Below are positions 1-8,149 of a stretch of DNA of 37,357 nt, one piece after another. Made by a program: the position numbers and the translations under genes. Below the pieces are notes generated by a model. The model saw nothing but the letters and a program-made list of their open reading frames with translations, was not told the origin of the DNA and did not search any database. This DNA comes from an uncultured Dialister sp. (GTDB lineage: Bacteria; Bacillota; Negativicutes; Veillonellales; Dialisteraceae). Position 1 is the first letter of the stretch; every line of letters starts with the position of its first letter. The stretch is from assembly GCA_900543455.1 (NCBI GenBank), contig UQRR01000010.1, positions 1 through 37,357 on the forward strand, in the 5' to 3' direction.

Positions 1-44
1 CGTATGTGAGATAACGAATGCCAGAACAGCTGCGACCTGAGCCG

Positions 45-150
45 AAGGATCTCGGCGAAGCCGCCACCTTCATTCCTAATTCCTCATTCGAGCAAGGCTT
101 TCATTCAGGGTTAAGGGACAGCACGCCCCAAGGGCGAACCCTGAATTTAT
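45..150 (+). repeat. Partial intergenic cassette (modules C-D-E-F)
   Basis: The stretch holds the short form of hairpin module C (GGCGAAGCCGCCACC), heptamer module D (ATTCCTA, ATTCCTC units), module E (GCTTTCATTC through GGGACAGCACGCCCC) and the start of module F (CCCTGAA). It has the same order and orientation as the complete cassettes further right. Together with the adjoining start of the window it carries no gene. Confidence 0.8.
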
Positions 151-178
151 TTCATAATATCTTCAAGAATTTTTCGAT

Positions 179-210
179 AGCCCCGCGAAGCGCGTCTTCG
201 CGGGGCTTTT
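179..210 (+). terminator. Rho-independent terminator
   Basis: A perfect 12-bp stem (AGCCCCGCGAAG / CTTCGCGGGGCT) with a 5-nt loop is followed by TTTT. It would end a transcript from a gene left of the window; no gene for it is visible here. Confidence 0.75.
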
Positions 211-225
211 GTCATGCAGGTCAAA

Positions 226-260
226 TTGTTCACTTTTTCAAGTGAAAAATGGTGTATAAT
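226..260 (+). promoter_or_regulatory. Promoter with overlapping inverted repeat
   Basis: A consensus -10 TATAAT is at 255-260. No good -35 is spaced at 17 nt; TTGTTC at 226-231 is too far. An inverted repeat TTCACTT-N4-AAGTGAA (229-246) lies across the -35/spacer region and could be an operator. It would drive the unassigned unit 261-883. Confidence 0.5.
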
Positions 261-883
261 AGAACCAAGTAGACATGTCAGATCGTTTGATGAGAAAATC
301 TGTCCGAAAGAACTCTGCGTGTGGATCAGGAGCCCGGGGCATTTGCCGCCGATAAAGTAGATCGGCAGGATGGGTGCAGCGATCGCCTGAGAAATGAGCA
401 GACTCTCTTTCATGAGCTTCGTCTCCGAAATTTTCGACTGTGAGATGGAGGATCCGGGAGCGTTTTCCCGTGCTTCACAGGGAAGGCCTTTGGGATGCTC
501 TGTCTGTCCTCTCCGGTAAATCTGTCTAGCCGGTGCGGAAGAACGCAAAGGAAAGAAAGAACGAGGGCGGCCTCGCAGCGTGACATGACTCCCAAGGCAC
601 CAGAGTCGGGGGCCGTAGAAGTCATACCGCGGCTGCGTTTCCGCGCGCCTTTCACCAGGGCTTGCTCCTCTTTCCCGCATGAAGTCAGTGCTTTCGCTGC
701 GTGTTCCTGTATGATTTTCCATCCTGCGCTCCCATCTCTCCTTGCCGGCCGCGGTCCGGCAGAATGAAACCGGCTGTCAACGGTGGATTTCTGAGGAACA
801 GATGCCTGTTCCGTCCCGCCTTCTCATAGGATCATAGTCCTATGGTCTTATGACTAGACCATTCCGAAGACTCCAAAAATACA
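261..883 (+). ncRNA. Unassigned promoter-to-terminator unit, candidate structured RNA
   Basis: Between the TATAAT at 255-260 and the strong terminator at 884-916 there is no open frame that looks like a protein; the short frames are rich in Arg, Ser and Pro and have no recognisable motif. The 3' third is a train of hairpins: TGCCGG/CCGGCA (743-761), GGAACAG/CTGTTCC (795-812), CATAGGA/TCCTATG (825-844) and GGTCT/AGACC (844-860). I searched by eye for RNase P, tmRNA, SRP and 6S signatures and found none. Alternative: a decayed gene. A minus-strand frame starting at 413 has GGAG upstream and a hydrophobic N-terminus, but runs into non-coding repeat. The RNA interpretation is inference. Confidence 0.3.
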
Positions 884-916
884 GCCCGCACCGGCCGCCA
901 TCCGGTGCGGGCATTT
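884..916 (+). terminator. Rho-independent terminator
   Basis: An 11-bp perfect stem (GCCCGCACCGG / CCGGTGCGGGC) with a 7-nt loop is followed by ATTTAAATT. It closes the unassigned unit that starts at about 261. Confidence 0.7.
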
Positions 917-920
917 AAAT

Positions 921-1250
921 TGGGTGACTAGTGACTGGTGACTAGGGATTAGGGATTAGTAGCTAGGGATTAGGAGCCTCGGGGGACTCGTTCAGACTCA
1001 CGTATCGTCATTTCGAGCGTAGCGAGAAATCTTTGTCATGCGCGGCAGGTCTCCATGTTTGAAAATCCCAAACGGGAAACCTGCTCTTCGTCGGCTTTCG
1101 GGCATCGCCCTATTTATACTCTGCGGCGCTTCATTGTTTTTGCGCCGCACCACCATTTCTCATTTCTCATTTCTCATTTCTAATTCCTCATTCGCGCCAA
1201 GCTTTCCACAATCAAGGAACAACACGCCCTACGGGCTAACCTCAAACCCG
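921..1250 (+). repeat. Intergenic cassette, modules A-B2-C-D-E
   Basis: Module A (924-975): GTGACTA/GTGACTG then GGGATTA heptamers. Module B2 (about 1005-1094): the left arm TCGTCATTTCGAGCG followed by a distinct filler ending in CCCAAACGGGAAACCTGCT. Module C hairpin (about 1096-1154) with GCGGCGC and GCGCCGC arms. Module D: ATTTCTC and ATTCCTC heptamers (1155-1193). Module E follows to about 1249. No gene is present between 921 and the histidine kinase. Confidence 0.85.
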
Positions 1251-1256
1251 TTCTCT

Positions 1257-1284
1257 TTGAAATTCTTCCGCAGGCATGTATAAT
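1257..1284 (+). promoter_or_regulatory. Promoter of the hybrid histidine kinase
   Basis: TTGAAA (1257-1262), 16-nt spacer, TATAAT (1279-1284). Transcription would start near 1291, so an ATG at 1301 would sit on a 10-nt leader without a ribosome site. This supports the start at 1337 or 1334. Confidence 0.6.
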
Positions 1285-1336
1285 AAAAAGAAATTCATGC
1301 ATGCGGCTTTTTTATATTCGGCATAAGGGGGAAATG

Positions 1337-4201
1337 ATGAAGGACGAGGCTTACTTGAAGATGCTGGGGACGGCGGTATGGGAAAGCCCCGTACCCATCT
1401 ATATCATTCATGTCGAGGTGGATGAGGTGGGGAAACCGGTGGACTGGCGTTTCGCCTATGCCAATGAGGCGGAAGCGAGGCACCTCTCTACCCCTCTCGA
1501 GAAGCTGCTCGGCAGCTCGGGCATCGAGCTTTTGCCGAAGATCGGGGAAAAGTGGCTTCTTCCTTACTATAAAGCGGCGTATCTCGAAAAGACGCTGGAC
1601 TTCGATACCTTTGCCCAGAGGACGAAGCGATACATCCATCTTCATATCATGCCGGCAGGGACACCGGGCTACTGCATCGCATCGATCAAAAATTTCGAAA
1701 AGACGCTCCATGAGGAGCTGGAGCCGGGAGATCCCATGGATCAGACGGTTCGCCATCTTGTGCGGGAGAAGGCGATCTTAGAATCGCTGTGTCTGGATTA
1801 CACGGCGATTTATTTCGCCGACCTCAAGACAGATACGATGGAGGTCGTGAAGCAGGGGATCTTCAGTCACGGTCTGGATATCGAAGAGGCGCTGCCTGCG
1901 GAGAAGAAATTTTCTTATCGCGCGCGCATGGCATACCTCCGCGACCATCTGCTGGTGAAAGAGTCCTGCGGGGATTTCTATGGAAATATTGGCCCCGAGG
2001 GGCTGATGCAGCATCTGGCAGTGAAGGAAACGTTCACCTATCGTGCGCGCACCCATGGGAATCGCGAGGGAAATGAATACTTCGAGCTGAAGGCTATCCG
2101 CGTGCATCAGGATGAGGCTCACTTTCAGATCGTCATCGGGCTGCGGCCGATCGATGAGCTGGTCAGGGAAGAAGGAAGACACCAACGGCGCCTTGAGGAG
2201 GCACTCGCATCTGAGCGCCGGTCGAATGAAGTCATTTCTGCGATCAGCAAGATTTACTGGGTGATTTACCTCATTGATCTCGAAAAAGACACCTGCGAGA
2301 GGATCGCTGCTGTCGGCGAAGGGTATCAGGCGAGCGGGAAGGTGTGTGCGGCGTCGCAGGCATTTGAGGATATACTGCAGTATATCGTTTCCGTGGAATA
2401 TTGGGACAGCATGCGCGCTTTCGTGGATACGAGGACGCTCGCCATGCGCCTTTCGCAGGAAGACACCATCACGACCACGTATCGTTCGCGCACGGGAGAG
2501 TGGCGGCAGGCGCGATTTATCGTGAAGATAAGAGATGAGAAGGGGCGCGCGAAGGATCTCCTGTACATGGTGAATCCCATCGACCGTGCCAAGCAGAAGG
2601 AAATGCAGTATCAGGCCGTGATGAATGCACTGGGGCAGGATTTCTCTGCGATCTTCCTGGCGGATCTCCGGCAGGATACCATCGAGATGATCCGGGGCAT
2701 GGAGGATACGCACCTGGGGCTGATGCTCGAGAATGTGCATCATCGCTATAGCGAATGGATCCGCTATGCCTGCGAGCATCTGGTGTACGAGGAGAATCGC
2801 GAAGAGATGGCCCTCCTCCTGTCAGCGGCGCATCTGGAGAGGGAGCTGCTCCAGCATAAGATGTACAGCGTCCGCTGCCATGTGCATCCGAATCCCGCGG
2901 GAAATGAGTATTTCGAAGTGCGGGCGGTACTTTCCCAGCAGGATGAGAATCATTTCGAGGTCATCATGGGCTATCGCCCGCTGGATCAGGTGATTCGTGA
3001 GGAGCGGATGAACCAACAGCGTCTGGAAGAAGCGCTCCATCAGGTCGAGCTCGCCAATGAGGCGAAGTCCGCCTTCCTCTTCAATATGTCGCATGACATC
3101 CGCACGCCGATGAATGCGATCCTTGGCTTCTCCAGCCTGCTTCGCATGCACAAAGAGGAGCCGGAGAAGATCCTGGACTATACGGAAAAGATCGAGAAGT
3201 CCGGGGAGTACCTGCTCTCTCTCATCAACAATGTCCTTGAGCTTTCGCGCATCGAGAGCGGCAAGAGCCAGCTTGATGAGACGATCATCGATACGAAGGA
3301 GCTGAATGATGCGGTCTGCTACCTTTTCGAAAATCAGATGAAGGCGAAGCAGATTTCCTTCACAAGGACGCTGCGGACGACGCACCGCTTCATCTATGCC
3401 GACAAGGTGAAGCTGCAGGAAATCCTGCTGAATCTTCTCTCGAATGCGTGCAAGTATACGCCGCCGGGAGGGAAGGTGTCTTTCGATGTCTGCTCCGCGC
3501 CGTCTCAGGAAGAAGGGGTCGAACTCTTTACTTCAACCATCCGAGATAACGGCATCGGGATGACGAAGGAATTTCTCGCGCACATTTTCGAGGCCTTCAC
3601 ACGCGCGCGCAGCAGCACGGAAAGCCGCCAGCCGGGATTTGGCCTCGGTATGGGCATCGCCAAGAAGCTGACAGAGCTCATGGGCGGCACCATCACGGTC
3701 GAGAGCGAACCGGGCAAAGGCACCACCTTTACTGTTTCGATCCCGCACCGCATCGCCAAATGTCCGGAAAAAGAGTTCTATGCAGAACAGTCCGTCCTGC
3801 CGGATACCGTACTCCAAGGCCGCCGCATCCTTCTTGCGGAAGACAATGACCTCAATGCAGAAATCGCAGAAGAGCTCCTGAAGGATGCCGGGCTTCTTGT
3901 CGAGCGCGCCAGAGATGGCATCGAGTGTCTGTCGATGCTGGAGAAAAAGAAGGCAGGCTGGTATGACCTCATCCTCATGGATATCCAGATGCCGAATATG
4001 GACGGCTACAAGGCGACCACCATCATCCGCCGTCTGGAGGATCCGGAGCTTTCGAAGATCCCCATCATCGCCATGACGGCCAATGCTTTCGCCGAAGACA
4101 AGGCAAAGGCCATCGCGCTCGGCATGAATGCCCATGTGGCAAAGCCGATCGATATGAAGGTACTCAAGCGCGTGATGGAGAACGTTCTGGGGAAATCGTG
4201 A
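1337..4201 (+). CDS. Soluble hybrid sensor histidine kinase (repeated sensor domains, HisKA, HATPase, receiver)
   Basis: The protein has about 954 residues. The start is chosen because AGGGGG (1326-1331) lies just upstream; 1334 is also possible and 1301 has no ribosome site. Domain order: an N-terminal PAS-like region (about 1-115); three sensor repeats (about 140-275, 295-420, 430-560), of which the first and third are clearly duplicated (both contain an ADL..DT motif, NEYFE and a terminal RLEEAL); HisKA with phosphoacceptor His586 in NMSHDIRTPMN; HATPase_c with N-box (LLSNACKYTP), DNGIGM and GFGLGMG; and a C-terminal receiver with Asp882 in LILMDIQMPNMDGY, plus the MTANA Thr and AKP Lys. 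No membrane segment or HPt domain is visible, so it senses something in the cytoplasm and must pass phosphate to a partner encoded elsewhere. It is monocistronic, isolated between repeat cassettes. Confidence 0.9.
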   Translation: MKDEAYLKMLGTAVWESPVPIYIIHVEVDEVGKPVDWRFAYANEAEARHLSTPLEKLLGSSGIELLPKIGEKWLLPYYKAAYLEKTLDFDTFAQRTKRYIHLHIMPAGTPGYCIASIKNFEKTLHEELEPGDPMDQTVRHLVREKAILESLCLDYTAIYFADLKTDTMEVVKQGIFSHGLDIEEALPAEKKFSYRARMAYLRDHLLVKESCGDFYGNIGPEGLMQHLAVKETFTYRARTHGNREGNEYFELKAIRVHQDEAHFQIVIGLRPIDELVREEGRHQRRLEEALASERRSNEVISAISKIYWVIYLIDLEKDTCERIAAVGEGYQASGKVCAASQAFEDILQYIVSVEYWDSMRAFVDTRTLAMRLSQEDTITTTYRSRTGEWRQARFIVKIRDEKGRAKDLLYMVNPIDRAKQKEMQYQAVMNALGQDFSAIFLADLRQDTIEMIRGMEDTHLGLMLENVHHRYSEWIRYACEHLVYEENREEMALLLSAAHLERELLQHKMYSVRCHVHPNPAGNEYFEVRAVLSQQDENHFEVIMGYRPLDQVIREERMNQQRLEEALHQVELANEAKSAFLFNMSHDIRTPMNAILGFSSLLRMHKEEPEKILDYTEKIEKSGEYLLSLINNVLELSRIESGKSQLDETIIDTKELNDAVCYLFENQMKAKQISFTRTLRTTHRFIYADKVKLQEILLNLLSNACKYTPPGGKVSFDVCSAPSQEEGVELFTSTIRDNGIGMTKEFLAHIFEAFTRARSSTESRQPGFGLGMGIAKKLTELMGGTITVESEPGKGTTFTVSIPHRIAKCPEKEFYAEQSVLPDTVLQGRRILLAEDNDLNAEIAEELLKDAGLLVERARDGIECLSMLEKKKAGWYDLILMDIQMPNMDGYKATTIIRRLEDPELSKIPIIAMTANAFAEDKAKAIALGMNAHVAKPIDMKVLKRVMENVLGKS

Positions 4202-4212
4202 GTCAATTGGTT

Positions 4213-4625
4213 TTTAGGGCATGCTGCTCTTTGAATTAGAAATGAGAAATGCGAAATGGTGGTGCGGCGCATAAACGTATAGAAGCGCCGCAGAGTTTTG
4301 AAATAAACGTAAAACGCGTTCCCCCCCTTGAAGAAGGGGGTGCCCGAAGGGCAGGGGATGGACTGCCTCGAAGAGGCAGAATTCTGCAGAATGAGAAACG
4401 GGAAATATGGAATAGACGGTAGAACGTCTGGAACAGATGGCATGCTTTCCGCTACGTAGAAGGGTGCCGCTACGCGGCACATCCATCCTGCGCCTTTGGC
4501 GCGGTCCCTCTCCAGGGGCCTGCTCAGTTTGGGTAAAACTCCCAGTCACCAGTCACCAGTCACTCCTAATCCCTCATCCCTAGCTACCAGTCCCCAGTCC
4601 CTAGTCCCCAGTCCCTAGTCACTTC
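4213..4625 (-). repeat. Intergenic cassette in reverse orientation plus module H
   Basis: Reading left to right: reverse D (ATTAGAA/ATGAGAA heptamers), reverse C hairpin (GCGGCGC...GCGCCGC, about 4262-4292), a separate module H (about 4320-4358: a C-run, AAGAAGGGGGTGCCCGAAGG, GCAGGGG) that recurs at 30442-30480, two short local hairpins around 4465-4500, and reverse A (4540-4622: CAGTCAC, CTAGCTACC and CCCAGTC units). No gene is present. Confidence 0.8.
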
Positions 4626-4633
4626 CCAAAGAG

Positions 4634-4684
4634 GGCAGATGCGGCAAACGTTTTTTGCGTCTTGCCGCATCTGCCTTCTTCCTT
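4634..4684 (+). terminator. Strong hairpin, possible terminator
   Basis: A perfect 14-bp stem (GGCAGATGCGGCAA / TTGCCGCATCTGCC) around a T-rich 14-nt loop is followed by the pyrimidine tract TTCTTCCTTT. The tail is not a clean U-run, so termination efficiency is uncertain. It separates the kinase/repeat region from the hyf-like operon promoter. Confidence 0.45.
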
Positions 4685-4699
4685 TCTGCGAAAAGTCGA

Positions 4700-4717
4700 T
4701 GTGAAATGATTTTCACG
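4700..4717 (+). promoter_or_regulatory. Rex-like operator upstream of the hyf-like operon
   Basis: The inverted repeat GTGAA-N6-TTCAC (4701-4716) matches the core of the known Rex consensus TTGTGAA-N6-TTCACAA, with mismatches in the outermost bases. Rex is the NADH/NAD+-sensing repressor that controls fermentation and hydrogenase genes in Firmicutes, which fits the downstream redox-linked membrane module. No rex gene is in the window, so the assignment is inference. Confidence 0.45.
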
Positions 4718-4726
4718 CTTGCATTG

Positions 4727-4754
4727 TTGATTCGTTTAGTATAAAGTATATATC
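4727..4754 (+). promoter_or_regulatory. Likely promoter of the hyfB-hyfC-like operon
   Basis: TTGATT (4727-4732), 16-nt spacer, TATATC (4749-4754), in a strongly A/T-rich stretch (4740-4795) unlike the surrounding DNA. An alternative pair is TTGCAT (4719) with TAAAGT (4742). The Rex-like inverted repeat lies immediately upstream. Confidence 0.4.
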
Positions 4755-4855
4755 AATAGAAAAAATATACGAAAATATGTATATACACTATATGAATTAC
4801 ATGCACTTATTGAGAGACTCTCTCATTTCTCATGGTCCCTCCGGAGGTCGATCTT

Positions 4856-6757
4856 ATGCTTCTACCCCTCTTGCTGTTTCTTCTGCCGCTTGCGACGGCC
4901 GTGGTCCTGCTCCTGACACGTGACACCTCCTTCCGTACCCTGCTTGTGAAAGGTTCGGCGGCGGTGATGATGGGGCTCGCACTGGCTGTCGCTGTCACCT
5001 GCTTCGATGAACCGGTGAAGATCGGCGTGGATAGTGAGCTGCTGAAAGCGGTGATGCTGGCGGCAGATTTCATGGTCATCCTGGCGGTCTGCTACTATGC
5101 GAAGAAATTCAAACGCTACAGCATCGCGCTTCTGGGGCTTGTGCAGTTTGCGATCGTGGCGGCCTTTGAATGGCATATGGGGGATCGCATTTATGTATCA
5201 TGGGATTTCATCATCGATCACTTTGCCATCATCATGATCCTGATCGCCGGCATCATCGGCGGACTCATCGCAGTGTACTCTCTGGGCTACATGGCGCAGT
5301 ACCATCGAAAGCATACGGGGATTCCCGATCGTCGCGGTTTCTTCTTCTTCGTGGTCTTCCTCTTCCTTTCGGCGATGTTCGGCCTTGTCATGTCGAACAA
5401 TCTGCTCTTCATGTACACCTTCTGGGAAATCACGTCTCTCTGCTCCTTCCTCCTGATCGGCTACTCGCAGACGAATGAAGCGATCCACAACTCCTGCAAA
5501 GCACTCTGGATGAACCTCCTGGGCGGGCTCGCCTTTGCGCTGGCGATCGCCTGGCTGGGGGAAACCTACTACACGGTCGAGCTGTCTCTCTTGGTGAATC
5601 TGGGCCGCAGCCGTGAACCGGTCGAGCTTGCCGTGGCACTCCTCGTATTCTGCGGATTTACGAAATCGGCGATGATGCCCTTCTCCGGCTGGCTTCTGGG
5701 GGCGATGGTGGCGCCGACGCCGACCTCGGCACTCCTGCACTCTTCGACCATGGTCAAGGCGGGCGTCTTCCTCATCATCAAGCTCGCGCCGATCCTGGGG
5801 GACAATCATGTCGGCATCATGGCAATGCTGGTGGGCGGTATCACCTTCTTCTTTGCTTCCTGCGCGGCCATTTCCCAGTCCGATGGGAAAAAGGTGCTCG
5901 CGTACTCCACGATTTCCAATCTCGGCCTGATCGTCTGCTGCGCGGGCACAGGCTCCTATGAAGCCGCATGGACGGCGATCATGATTGTCATCTTCCACGC
6001 GGTCGCGAAGTCTCTCCTCTTCCTCACGGTCGGTACCGCAGAGCAGCAGCTCGGCAGCCGCAATCTGGAGAATTTCGATGGCATTTTCAATTCCATGCCG
6101 CGCCTTTCGCTTTGCATGGTGATCGGTATCTGCGGGATGTTCCTTGCGCCGTTCGGCATGCTGATTTCCAAGTGGGCCGCGATGAAAGCCTTCGTCGATG
6201 CGGGGCAGCCGCTGCTTCTCCTCGTCCTCGTCTATGGCTCGGCGACCACGCTCTTCTACTGGACGAAGTGGCTCGGCAAGATCACGACCTTTGTCCCGAC
6301 GAATGAAAACCGCGAGCGAGGGATCCTCGGCGTCGAATGGACGGCGCTCAAAACGCTGGCAGCACTGACGCTCATCGTCTGCGTGCTCTTCCCGCTCATT
6401 TCGGAATATGGCGTCATCCCCTACCTTGCACTCACCTATCATGCGACGGCAGAGGTCATCGCGCAGAGCAATCTCTGGATCATGTCGCTCATGGTCTTCC
6501 TCCTGGTCGTCCTGCCGCTGCGCTTCGGCAAAAGCCGCGAGAAGAAACAGGTCGTCACCAATCTTTCCGGGGAGAACCTCGGAAGCGACAATGCCTATCG
6601 CGGTGCCGCTGGACGCGTCGTCCCTGTCACCTTGCGGAACTGGTACCTCGAGAGCTGGTTCGGCGAAGACCGCATGAAGCTCCTGGGCTACACGGCAGCC
6701 CTTGCCTGCGTCCTGATGGAGCTGTCTTTGACCGTAGGAGGTGTATTCCATGTCTGA
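4856..6757 (+). CDS. Proton-pumping antiporter-like membrane subunit (HyfB/NuoL family)
   Basis: The protein has 633 residues. The start at 4856 is chosen because CCGGAGG (4841-4847) is 8 nt upstream; the ATG at 4832 lacks a ribosome site and would precede it. The protein is almost wholly hydrophobic, with many predicted transmembrane helices. Family signatures seen: a helix with NNLLFMYTFWEITSLCSFLL (about 180-202), PFSGWLLGAMVAPTPTSALL and LHSSTMVKAGVFLI (about 292-307), the signature of the Mrp/NuoL/HyfB proton-translocating domain. In group-4 hydrogenases and complex I this subunit moves H+ or Na+ across the cytoplasmic membrane. Its stop overlaps the next gene by 8 nt, indicating translational coupling. 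The catalytic hydrogenase or dehydrogenase subunits usually encoded in the same operon are absent. Confidence 0.88.
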   Translation: MLLPLLLFLLPLATAVVLLLTRDTSFRTLLVKGSAAVMMGLALAVAVTCFDEPVKIGVDSELLKAVMLAADFMVILAVCYYAKKFKRYSIALLGLVQFAIVAAFEWHMGDRIYVSWDFIIDHFAIIMILIAGIIGGLIAVYSLGYMAQYHRKHTGIPDRRGFFFFVVFLFLSAMFGLVMSNNLLFMYTFWEITSLCSFLLIGYSQTNEAIHNSCKALWMNLLGGLAFALAIAWLGETYYTVELSLLVNLGRSREPVELAVALLVFCGFTKSAMMPFSGWLLGAMVAPTPTSALLHSSTMVKAGVFLIIKLAPILGDNHVGIMAMLVGGITFFFASCAAISQSDGKKVLAYSTISNLGLIVCCAGTGSYEAAWTAIMIVIFHAVAKSLLFLTVGTAEQQLGSRNLENFDGIFNSMPRLSLCMVIGICGMFLAPFGMLISKWAAMKAFVDAGQPLLLLVLVYGSATTLFYWTKWLGKITTFVPTNENRERGILGVEWTALKTLAALTLIVCVLFPLISEYGVIPYLALTYHATAEVIAQSNLWIMSLMVFLLVVLPLRFGKSREKKQVVTNLSGENLGSDNAYRGAAGRVVPVTLRNWYLESWFGEDRMKLLGYTAALACVLMELSLTVGGVFHV

Positions 6758-7625
6758 CTTCCTGATGCCTATCGCAGGGGGTCTCCTGTACCTCCTCTTA
6801 GCGCCGATCCTCGGCGGACTGCTTGCCGGATGCGATCGCATCATCTCCGCCCGTATGCAGCGGAGAAAGGGGCCGCCCCTCCTGCAGCCCTTCTATGATT
6901 TCCTGAAGCTGTGGGAAAAGCAGCCGATCGCTGTCAATAAGGCGGAAGGTTTCTACATCTTCGGCTTCCTTCTTTTCGTCCTTCTGACCGGCACCATCTT
7001 CTTCGCGCAGGGCGATATCCTGCTCGTCGTCTTCACACTCACCATGGCGAGTGTCTGCCTCATCATCGCGGCGTATGCCGTCGACTCTCCCTACAGCCAG
7101 ATCGGCGCGGAGCGTGAGCTCGTGCAGACCATGGCGTATGAACCGATGCTCCTCATGGTGGCGCTCGGCTTTTACCTCGCCAGCGGCAGCTTTTCTGTCG
7201 GAGACATCCTGACGGGCGCTCATATGAATATTCTGCGCATGCCGGGCATCTTCTTCGGCCTCTGCTTCATCCTTCTCATCAAATTCAGGAAATCGCCCTT
7301 CGATATCTCCATGTCGCATGAAGCGCATCAGGAGCTCATCGGCGGTCTGAAGACAGAGATCTCCGGCCGTACTCTGGCCGTCGTCGAGCTCGCGCACTGG
7401 TATGAGAATGTGTTCCTCTTCGGGCTCGTACTCCTCTTCTTTGCATCGGATACCTGGTGGACATGGCTTCTAGGCCTTGCCATCTGCGAGATCGTTTTCT
7501 TCGCAGAGATCCTCATCGACAACTGCTGCGCCCGCATCAAGTGGGAGCGCATGTTCGCCTCCACTTGGCTCGTCGGCCTCATGGCAGGATTTTTGAATAT
7601 TGCATTTTTGATGTATTTTAAATAA
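6750..7625 (+). CDS. HyfC/EchB/NuoH-family membrane subunit
   Basis: The protein has 291 residues. The start at 6750 has AGGAGG (6736-6741) 8 nt upstream and overlaps the end of the HyfB-like gene by 8 nt. It is a polytopic membrane protein. Family motifs: RMQRRKGPPLLQPFYDFLK (about residues 34-52, the complex-I subunit 1 loop), GAERELVQTMAYEPMLL (about 117-133) and PFDISMSHEAHQELIGG (about 183-199). In Ech/Hyf hydrogenases and complex I this subunit links the peripheral catalytic arm to the pumping subunits. Here no peripheral-arm gene follows: 15 nt after the stop the sequence passes into repeats. The pair is either an orphan module whose partners are encoded elsewhere, or a remnant. Confidence 0.88.
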   Translation: MSDFLMPIAGGLLYLLLAPILGGLLAGCDRIISARMQRRKGPPLLQPFYDFLKLWEKQPIAVNKAEGFYIFGFLLFVLLTGTIFFAQGDILLVVFTLTMASVCLIIAAYAVDSPYSQIGAERELVQTMAYEPMLLMVALGFYLASGSFSVGDILTGAHMNILRMPGIFFGLCFILLIKFRKSPFDISMSHEAHQELIGGLKTEISGRTLAVVELAHWYENVFLFGLVLLFFASDTWWTWLLGLAICEIVFFAEILIDNCCARIKWERMFASTWLVGLMAGFLNIAFLMYFK

Positions 7626-7639
7626 AGGTTGTCTGGTTC

Positions 7640-8091
7640 AGATGGATGGGTTCAGGGTGGCTAGTGACTGGTAGCTAGTGACTGGTGACGGGTAGCTAGG
7701 GATTAGTGGCTAGGGATTAGGAGTCTCAAGTGACTAGTGACTAGTGACTGGTGACTTGAATGCCACCTGCGGGCATCGCCCCCCCTATATACTTCGCGGC
7801 GAAGCCGCCACCACAACCCTGAACCCTGAAGTTTGAAAGCAGACTATTCTTATTCCCTATTTATGAAGTCTCATAGGTTAAACGGGTTCTGAAGGTTCAA
7901 AAGGTTCAAAGGTTTCTCATCTTTCGTGAATACCATATCTTCAAAACTCCGCGGCGCTTCCATAGTTTTATGCGCCGCACCGCCCCCTCTGAACCCTCTG
8001 AACCCTCTGAACCTGTAGAACCCGCTCCCCCTCTTTCGCAAATAATCAAAGGGGTAGCACGCCCCACGGGCTAACCCTGAACCCTGAACCC
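7640..8091 (+). repeat. Double intergenic cassette (A-C-F, then C-F'-E-F)
   Basis: Two cassettes in series fill the gap. The first has a long module A (7660-7760), short C (GGCGAAGCCGCCACC) and two CCCTGAA units. The second has the long C hairpin (about 7951-7980), a variant F' with a 9-nt period (CCCTCTGAA repeated three times, about 7981-8010), E and F. No coding sequence is seen in this gap of over 500 bp. Confidence 0.85.
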
Positions 8092-8120
8092 TTAAACCAT
8101 CCCACTGATTGTGCTATAAT
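8092..8120 (+). promoter_or_regulatory. Promoter of thioesterase-murI operon
   Basis: TTAAAC (8092-8097), 17-nt spacer, extended -10 TGCTATAAT (8112-8120). The -35 hexamer lies in the last degenerate unit of the module F tract. Confidence 0.65.
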
Positions 8121-8149
8121 ATCTCCATTGACTAATGGAGGATACCGCT

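Noticed and set aside
147..722. Minus-strand frame with a short hydrophobic N-terminus (start at 413, GGAG upstream)
   Set aside because: After about 55 residues it runs through a promoter and a terminator hairpin, and no family is recognisable. It could be a gene fragment, but I cannot support it.
5198..6844. Long minus-strand open frame of 548 codons opposite the hyfB-like gene
   Set aside because: Its composition is extreme (Arg, His, Asp, Glu rich), it has no family motif, and it is the mirror of a clearly real membrane protein gene with strong codon bias.
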